From an uncultured Chryseobacterium sp. (GTDB lineage Bacteria > Bacteroidota > Bacteroidia > Flavobacteriales > Weeksellaceae): a stretch of DNA of 29,217 nucleotides. Shown in pieces: positions 23,987 to 29,217 of the stretch. The stretch spans positions 1 to 29,217 of the forward strand of contig CAJYWN010000007.1 of NCBI GenBank assembly GCA_913778275.1. The letters run 5' to 3'. Numbering within the stretch: position 1 is the first letter of the stretch; every line of letters begins with the position of its first letter. The notes under the pieces were generated by a model. That model was not told the DNA's origin and did not search any database. It saw only the letters and a program-made list of their open reading frames with translations. A program made the position numbers and the translations under genes.

Positions 23987-26284
23987 TTATTTCTTAGCCT
24001 TCGGACTCATATAAAAGCTTAACTTTCCACCTTTCATAATATCAGAATGTCTTAAGGTGAAATTTTTAATTTCTTTCCCATTTAACAGAATTTTTTGAAC
24101 ATACACATTCTTCGGGCTTTGATTAATTGCTTCGATTTCAAAAGTTTTTCCATTTTCTAAATTCAAAATAGCGTGATCAATTGCCGGACTTCCGATGGCG
24201 TAATCTTCAGAACCTGGGGCAACCGGATAAAAACCCAGTGAGCTCAAAATATACCAGGCACTCATTTGTCCGGCATCGTCGTTTCCACCCAATCCATCCG
24301 GAGCTGCTTTATACTGCATTTCCAAGATCTTTCTGATCTGCACCTGAGTTTTCCAGGGCTGTCCCGCCCAATTATAAAGGTAAGCCACATGATGTGCCGG
24401 TTCGTTTCCGTGAACATAGCCTCCGATAATTCCTTCTCTGGTAATATCCTCGGTATCAGCAAAAAATTCATCAGGCAAATGCATGGTGAACAATTCATCC
24501 AGCTTGGAGGCAAATTTTTTCTTTCCACCCATGAGCTGAATTAACGCATCCGGATTTTGAGGAACAAAAAAACTGTAATTCCAGGAATTTCCTTCAATGA
24601 AGCCCTGTCCATGAGTACTTAAAGCATTAAAATCCTTCTTAAAACTTCCATCTGCCAAACGGGGACGCATAAAGCCAATGTTTTTATCGAAATTATTTTT
24701 CCAGTTTTCAGAGCGTTTAATAAACTGGTTATACATTTCTGTTTCGCCTAAATGTTTCGCCAATTGCGCAATAGCCCAGTCATCATAAGCATATTCCAGC
24801 GTGTTGGAAACCGAGGTTCCGTTTTTTTCAGAAGGAATATACCCCAAATCAATATATTGCCCGATGCCTTCGTAATCTCTTTTGTCAGCCGTTGCAACAC
24901 ATGCCAGTAAAGCTGCTTTTGCGTCACCGTCATAATTTCCTTTAATAATGGCATCTGCAACTACACTTACGCTGTGGTAGCCGCTCATGCACCAGTTATC
25001 ATTGGCGTAATGTGACCAGATAGGAAGCATTTTCATAGAAAACTGGTCATAATGCGCCATCATCGATCTCACCATATCGCCGTTTCTTTTCGGTTGAATA
25101 ATATTAAAGAAAGGGTGTAGCGCACGATAGGTATCCCAAAGTGAAAAAGTAGTATAATTGGTGAAATTTTCTGCCCGGTGAATGTTTTGATCCAATCCTT
25201 TGTATTCGTCATTTGCATCCATATACGTGGTCGGATTGATAAACGTATGGTAGATGGCCGTATAAAAATTTGTCTTTTCCGTATCGGAACCTTTAATGAC
25301 AATTTTATTAAGTTCGTTATTCCAGATCTTCTGTGTTTGTGCTTTTACCTGGTCGAAAGATAAATTTCCGGCTTCTTTTTCCAGATTTTCCAGAGCATTG
25401 GCCTGACTTACCGGTGAAATGGCTAATTTGATTTCAATGGCTTCATTTTCTTCCGTATCAAAATCAAAATACATTTTCAGATTTTTTCCGGCAATTTCGG
25501 GGAAATTTTTCGCCTGATCGAATTTTCTCCAGAATCCGTTATAAACCTGTTTTCCATCATAATTCTTTTGTCCGTAAGATTTGAAAGGCTTTGAAAATTT
25601 CATTGCAAAATAAACGGTTCTCGTTCTCGCCCAGCCGTTGGTCTGTCGGTAACCGGTTACTGTATTTCCGTTTTCCACACGGACGTAAGTCCAGATATTT
25701 TTTCCGTTGTAATTATAGATTCCCGCCATTAGATCAAAAATAATATGCGCATGCTCAGATTTCGGAAAGGTGTAACGGTGAACACCGACTCTTGTTGTTG
25801 AGGTTAATTCTGCAATAATATTGTGATCTTCCAGCTTTACCTTGTAATATCCGGCTTCTGCTTTTTCGTTGGTATGGGAAAACCTGCTTCTGTAACCATT
25901 TTCAGGATGGTCTGCTGTTCCGGGATTCAGCTGCAGTTTTCCGACTGTCGGCATTATCAGAAAATCACCCAGATCTGAATGCCCTGTTCCACTGAAATGG
26001 GTCGAACTGAAACCTACAATGGTTTTATCTTCGTAACGGTAACCGGCGCAGTATTTATAGACTTCGCCATTATATTTTCCGTTGAGCTCATAAGCAATGG
26101 TATCGGTTTCCGGACTTAACTGAACAGCTCCGAAAGGTGCGGTTGCTCCGGGATAGGTATGACCCATTTTCTCGGTGCCGATCAAAGGATTAACATATTG
26201 TATTAATGTTTCAGATTTTTGAGCATTAGTGAATATGCCCAAAAATAAAAGAATAAGAAAAACAGAAGTTCCCGTACTTTTCAT
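23987..26284 (-). CDS. Exported GH92 alpha-mannosidase
   Basis: A 765-residue glycoside hydrolase family 92 enzyme, the usual length. A signal peptide (VFLILLFLGIFTNAQ) is followed by the N-terminal beta domain beginning YVNPLIGT, with GHTYPGATAPFGAVQLSPET and FSSTHFSGTGHSDLGD. The C-terminal (alpha/alpha)6 domain has HGNEPAHHVAYLYNWAGQPW (about 625) with the probable general acid Glu, and GGNDDAGQMSAWYILSSLGFYP (about 665-685), the calcium and catalytic-base region. GH92 enzymes are calcium-dependent exo-alpha-mannosidases acting on N-glycans or mannans. No SusC/D pair is nearby, so it is not part of a classic utilisation locus. A run of ten A bases follows the stop on the plus strand. Confidence 0.92.
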   Translation of the reverse strand: MKSTGTSVFLILLFLGIFTNAQKSETLIQYVNPLIGTEKMGHTYPGATAPFGAVQLSPETDTIAYELNGKYNGEVYKYCAGYRYEDKTIVGFSSTHFSGTGHSDLGDFLIMPTVGKLQLNPGTADHPENGYRSRFSHTNEKAEAGYYKVKLEDHNIIAELTSTTRVGVHRYTFPKSEHAHIIFDLMAGIYNYNGKNIWTYVRVENGNTVTGYRQTNGWARTRTVYFAMKFSKPFKSYGQKNYDGKQVYNGFWRKFDQAKNFPEIAGKNLKMYFDFDTEENEAIEIKLAISPVSQANALENLEKEAGNLSFDQVKAQTQKIWNNELNKIVIKGSDTEKTNFYTAIYHTFINPTTYMDANDEYKGLDQNIHRAENFTNYTTFSLWDTYRALHPFFNIIQPKRNGDMVRSMMAHYDQFSMKMLPIWSHYANDNWCMSGYHSVSVVADAIIKGNYDGDAKAALLACVATADKRDYEGIGQYIDLGYIPSEKNGTSVSNTLEYAYDDWAIAQLAKHLGETEMYNQFIKRSENWKNNFDKNIGFMRPRLADGSFKKDFNALSTHGQGFIEGNSWNYSFFVPQNPDALIQLMGGKKKFASKLDELFTMHLPDEFFADTEDITREGIIGGYVHGNEPAHHVAYLYNWAGQPWKTQVQIRKILEMQYKAAPDGLGGNDDAGQMSAWYILSSLGFYPVAPGSEDYAIGSPAIDHAILNLENGKTFEIEAINQSPKNVYVQKILLNGKEIKNFTLRHSDIMKGGKLSFYMSPKAKK

Positions 26285-26458
26285 GCATGAATTTTTTCAA
26301 AGCATAAATTTATATAAAATCAAATGATAATTGTTTATTGTTTTATTTGTTTAAAATCAAATGAATAAAATAGGATGTTGGTTAATTGAGAGATGCAAAG
26401 TTTAACTTAAAAAACACTGGACCAATTAAAATTTTTGCGATTTTCCAAAAACAAAAAA

Positions 26459-27139
26459 TTATTTCTCAGAAAAACGGAACCCGATGCCGTGCAGGTTTTC
26501 AATGATAATATTTTCTTCCTCCGCCAGTACTTTTCGCAATCTCGAAATAAATACATCCAGACTTCGGCCCATGAAATAATCATCATCGCCCCAAATGGCT
26601 TTCAGAATGTCCTGTCTTTTCAGGACGGTATTTTTATGGCGGATAAAATAAAACAGCAGATCAGATTCTCTCTGGGTAAGGGTAATCGTATGTTGAGTAT
26701 CCTGCAATGTATAGTTTTTAGGGTCAAAAGTATATTTACCGACTTTGAATTTTGATGGAGTGGTATGGGTTTTCTTAGACCGTTTCAGGAAAACTTCGAT
26801 TTTCAGGATCAGTTCCTCAATGCTGAAAGGCTTTACCAGGTAATCATCAGCCCCGATTTTTAATCCTTTGATTCTGTCTTCTTTCAATGCTTTCGCGGAA
26901 ATAAAAATGATCGGGATTTCAGTATTTTTTTCACGAATGTGCTGTGCCAGTTCAAAACCGTTAATTCCGGGCATCATAATATCCAGCAGACATATATCGA
27001 AATCTTCTTTATTAAAAGCTTCCATTGCCGATCTTCCATCGGAATAGCATGAAATGTTGTAATAATTTTCCAGGCTGTCCTGAATCAGGAAGGCAATCGT
27101 TTCGTCATCTTCTGCATATAGAATTTTAGATTTTTCCAT
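26459..27139 (-). CDS. OmpR/PhoB-type response regulator
   Basis: A 226-residue regulator. The receiver domain (1-118) shows the acidic pair Asp11/Asp12, phospho-acceptor Asp53 (CLLDIMMPG), ISAK and Lys103 (DYLVKPFS). The C-terminal winged helix (about 130-226) has TLTQRESDLLFYFIRHKNTVLKRQDILKAIWGDDDYFMGRSLDVFISRLRKVL. ATG 27139 is preferred: a longer in-frame start would add 22 residues overlapping the kinase gene. It lies 13 bp after the histidine kinase stop and pairs with it. Targets unknown. Confidence 0.9.
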   Translation of the reverse strand: MEKSKILYAEDDETIAFLIQDSLENYYNISCYSDGRSAMEAFNKEDFDICLLDIMMPGINGFELAQHIREKNTEIPIIFISAKALKEDRIKGLKIGADDYLVKPFSIEELILKIEVFLKRSKKTHTTPSKFKVGKYTFDPKNYTLQDTQHTITLTQRESDLLFYFIRHKNTVLKRQDILKAIWGDDDYFMGRSLDVFISRLRKVLAEEENIIIENLHGIGFRFSEK

Positions 27140-27152
27140 GGCTTTCACATTA

Positions 27153-28400
27153 TTAAAGTGGTAAAGAAAGGGTAATGGTGATTCCTTTGGCGGCATTATT
27201 TTCAACTGAAATTTTCCAGTTATGCTGCTGGACTATTTTTTTTACATAAAATAAGCCTAATCCGAAACCATTCACTTCATCACTTTTCTGGGTATTCACT
27301 CTGTAAAATTTATCAAAAATATGGGGAATGTTTTTAGCAGGAATTCCAATTCCGTTGTCTTTGAACTTTAAATATAATGCTTTTGAATCTTTTAAAGAAG
27401 AAATGATGATAACAGGATTGGTTTCACAATACTTTATGGAATTATCCAAAATGTTATAAACGATATTGGTAAAGTGAAATTCGTCGGCAATAATGGATAT
27501 GTCGCTGTCAATATCTATTTCTACGGAAAGATCCTCGTTCTTTTGCTTCATATTATCGGCAATTTCCTGAATCAGTGGGAGTAAAGCGATTCTTTGAGGC
27601 TTTAAAGATAACCCTGAAGCATCGTTTTTGGCAATATTCAATATCTTTTCAATATGGCGGTTTAGTTTATAGCTTTGATCGGTAATTATCGAAGTATACG
27701 TCTGCAGTTTTGGATTGTTTTTTACAAGGTCCTGCTTAGTTAATGCTTCTGAAGCCAGCAATATGGAAGAAAGAGGTGTCTTAAATTCATGCGTCATGTT
27801 GTTGATAAAGTCCCGTTGCAGTTCTGAGAATTTTTTCTGCTGAATAATGGTATAAATCGAATACACATATACCAGGAGAATAATGATTAATGCAAACGTG
27901 AGCACATACCAAAAACGCAATGAACTGATAAGGTAGGTTGTTTTATCAGGAAAACGGATGGAAAAGTAATAAACGAGATTTTTGTGTTTAGGAAATTTAA
28001 TAATCTTTTCATTCGGGCTTTCCTGGTGCTTTGAAACGAATTTTCCGTAAAGCATCTGATCGCTGTGGCAATTATAAAGCGCATAGACATAGTCCGTATT
28101 GATCTGGAAACGGTTAAATTCTGTCTTAAGGTAATATTCCAGTAATTCAGGGTGAAATTCATTATTGATGTTTACCACATAATAGTCATTAGAAATATTC
28201 TGTACCGGATTTTCACTGAAAGAAGTTTTTCCGCCGGATAATTTTTCCACCACTTCCAGCAGCGCAATATTGACGGTCTGGTTGAATTTTTTGTCTTCAA
28301 GATTATAGGCCTGCCGGGTCCACAGCAGCTGGGCTATCAGTATTCCGATGATTGCAACGAACCCGAGGGTGATGATAATATTGAGCTTCTTTATTTCCAT
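27153..28400 (-). CDS. Sensor histidine kinase
   Basis: A 415-residue membrane kinase. Helix 1 (about 8-27, IIITLGFVAIIGILIAQLLW) and helix 2 (about 166-188, YVLTFALIIILLVYVYSIY) bracket a periplasmic sensor domain of about 135 residues with no recognised fold. The HisKA box FINNMTHEFKTPLSSI has the phosphorylated His at about residue 204. The HATPase domain has the N box (NILDNSIKYC, about 315), G1 (FKDNGIGIP) and G2 (NGFGLGLFYVKKI). It is co-transcribed with the response regulator and divergent from the DUF1573 gene, a possible target. Confidence 0.9.
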   Translation of the reverse strand: MEIKKLNIIITLGFVAIIGILIAQLLWTRQAYNLEDKKFNQTVNIALLEVVEKLSGGKTSFSENPVQNISNDYYVVNINNEFHPELLEYYLKTEFNRFQINTDYVYALYNCHSDQMLYGKFVSKHQESPNEKIIKFPKHKNLVYYFSIRFPDKTTYLISSLRFWYVLTFALIIILLVYVYSIYTIIQQKKFSELQRDFINNMTHEFKTPLSSILLASEALTKQDLVKNNPKLQTYTSIITDQSYKLNRHIEKILNIAKNDASGLSLKPQRIALLPLIQEIADNMKQKNEDLSVEIDIDSDISIIADEFHFTNIVYNILDNSIKYCETNPVIIISSLKDSKALYLKFKDNGIGIPAKNIPHIFDKFYRVNTQKSDEVNGFGLGLFYVKKIVQQHNWKISVENNAAKGITITLSLPL

Positions 28401-28420
28401 TTTACCGAAACAATATTATC

Positions 28421-28428
28421 CAAAAATA
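28421..28428 (-). promoter_or_regulatory. Candidate -7 box of the two-component operon (TATTTTTG)
   Basis: The minus strand reads TATTTTTG, an exact TAnnTTTG match 20 bp before the kinase start; a TTG lies 22 bp further upstream. Confidence 0.4.
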
Positions 28429-28505
28429 TCTGTTTATCTTTTATCATTAACAATTCGTTAACAAATGTTTGAAACCGGTTAACACACAGGACCCGTCATC
28501 ACCTT

Positions 28506-28513
28506 TACATTTG
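28506..28513 (+). promoter_or_regulatory. Candidate -7 box of the DUF1573 gene (TACATTTG)
   Basis: An exact TAnnTTTG match 51 bp before the ATG, in the divergent region shared with the histidine kinase. Confidence 0.4.
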
Positions 28514-28564
28514 CTATATCAAAAATAGCAGAAATTATTTTTTAATCATTAAAAATTGTATATC

Positions 28565-28978
28565 ATGAAAAAATTAAAAATTACAGCGATTTTAGCCGTT
28601 TTGGCATGCGCTCCTTTTTATGCAGGAATCTTCCCGGCTGAAGGTACTCCGGTTGTAAAAATGCTTGCAGATGCCATTAAATGGAAATCAGAATCTATTG
28701 ATGTGGGAAATATCCCTCAGGGAAAACCGAAAGTAATCCGTTTTGAATTCACCAACACTTCCAAAAAACCTATTGTTATTGAGAATGTGGCTCCATCTTG
28801 CGGATGTACAACAGCAGACTATACCAAAACTCCTGTTCTTCCGGGGAAAAAAGGATTTGTGGAAGCAAGTTATAATGCAGCCAATGCAGGACCGTTTATG
28901 AAAACAGTCAATGTTACTACAAGCGACAGCAAAACTCCAAAGACTCTTTCTTTCAAAGGCACAGTTGTTGCATCTTAA
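28565..28978 (+). CDS. DUF1573 domain exported protein
   Basis: A 137-residue protein with a signal peptide (KITAILAVLACAPFYAG) and one DUF1573 domain: DVGNIPQGKPKVIRFEFTN, KPIVIENVAPSCGCTTADY, VLPGKKGFVEASYN and VTTSDSKTPKTLSFKG. This is an Ig-like beta-sandwich of the ASH/MSP type with a characteristic SCGCT motif; the family is abundant in Bacteroidetes and its function is not settled. ATG 28565 is preferred over an in-frame TTG at 28556. Divergent from the two-component system; followed by a clear terminator. Confidence 0.85.
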   Translation: MKKLKITAILAVLACAPFYAGIFPAEGTPVVKMLADAIKWKSESIDVGNIPQGKPKVIRFEFTNTSKKPIVIENVAPSCGCTTADYTKTPVLPGKKGFVEASYNAANAGPFMKTVNVTTSDSKTPKTLSFKGTVVAS

Positions 28979-29010
28979 TTTGAATTAATTTAATCTTGTT
29001 CAATATAAAA

Positions 29011-29046
29011 ACAGCCTGATCATTTTTTGGTCGGGCTATTTTTATT
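29011..29046 (+). terminator. Terminator of the DUF1573 gene
   Basis: AGCCTGA (29013-29019) pairs with TCGGGCT (29031-29037) with one G-U pair, followed by ATTTTTATTT. It lies about 35 bp past the stop. Confidence 0.75.
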
Positions 29047-29144
29047 TGAAGCTTTTTGACCTCGTCGATTTGTATTTTATTTCTTTTAAGGAGCCAATTT
29101 GATTACATCGAAAAGCAATATTTACTTTTTTATTTGAAGCTTTT
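29039..29144. repeat. 18-bp direct repeat, 88-bp period
   Basis: TTTTTATTTGAAGCTTTT occurs at 29039-29056 and again at 29127-29144. The sequence between is AT-rich and shows no gene. It may be a local duplication or the flank of an inserted element next to the terminal palindrome. Confidence 0.5.
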
Positions 29145-29162
29145 CCGGCTTTCCGCACTCGC

Positions 29163-29217
29163 TATTTTCTTAGTTTCGGCGCGGCGGCTCCGCCGCCGCG
29201 CCGAAACTAAGAAAATA
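29163..29217. repeat. 55-bp perfect palindrome at the window end
   Basis: Two 26-base arms with a 3-nt loop (TCC). The outer part is AT-rich (TATTTTCTTAGTTT), the core is entirely G+C (CGGCGCGGCGGC). The repeat reaches the last base, so it may be longer. GCCGAAACT in the right arm is shared with positions 17-25. No coding capacity. A transcript would form an extremely stable hairpin. Confidence 0.85.

Noticed and set aside
26315..26364. Direct repeat TAAAATCAAATGA (26315 and 26352) before the GH92 gene as an operator
   Set aside because: AT-rich, 37-bp spacing that does not fit helical phasing, and no linked regulator; likely chance.
1..29217. CRISPR arrays, tRNA or rRNA genes, riboswitches, transposases
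   Set aside because: Looked for on both strands by eye; no regularly spaced repeats, cloverleaf-like sequence, FMN-type aptamer near ribA, or transposase motifs were seen.

Overview
The window looks like chromosomal DNA from a Flavobacteriia bacterium, most likely Chryseobacterium or a close Weeksellaceae relative. The basis is the low G+C content, A-rich leaders without clear Shine-Dalgarno sequences, several TAnnTTTG promoter boxes of the Bacteroidetes type, and a gene set typical of that group: BshA for bacillithiol, GH92, DUF2851, DUF4254, DUF4292, DUF1573, an EnvC-like factor beside TatA, and many lipoproteins. No rRNA, tRNA, CRISPR array, transposase or intact prophage was seen.

Layout. 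0-1.3 kb is an accessory-looking edge: a Bor-family lipoprotein, a MITE-like hairpin, a small membrane protein and a decayed gene (880-1282) whose start overlaps the stop of a large AddA/RecB-like helicase-nuclease (1282-4422, minus). 4.6-6.1 kb holds two tandem paralogous exported proteins with carboxypeptidase-regulatory-like domains. 6.2-8.2 kb is a minus-strand operon DUF2851-PspC-GNAT. 8.4-11.3 kb carries bshA and an exported GH3 hexosaminidase. A LES-type lipoprotein (11421-11936) converges with a minus-strand block that runs from 19.0 down to 12.0 kb: flippase, sugar nucleotidyltransferase, DUF4292 lipoprotein, EnvC-like factor, TatA, DUF4254, lipoprotein, ribA. This block is dominated by envelope functions.

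19.2-20.5 kb is pyrC. 20.6-23.9 kb is a compact redox/electrophile-response region: azoR and an HxlR-type regulator are divergent around three operator-like repeats, and an AraC-type regulator lies downstream of an aldo/keto reductase that has a 21-bp-spaced direct repeat in front of it. 24.0-26.3 kb is an exported GH92 mannosidase. 26.5-28.4 kb is a two-component system, divergent from a DUF1573 protein. The last bases are a 55-bp perfect palindrome that shares its arm sequence with the hairpin at the first base of the window.

Most of the window is ordinary core genome. The parts most worth a second look are the two candidate operator arrays (21289-21335 and 23902-23931), the decayed gene at 880-1282, the Bor-like lipoprotein, and the palindromic repeats. 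I did not find a clearly new multi-gene defence or mobile system.
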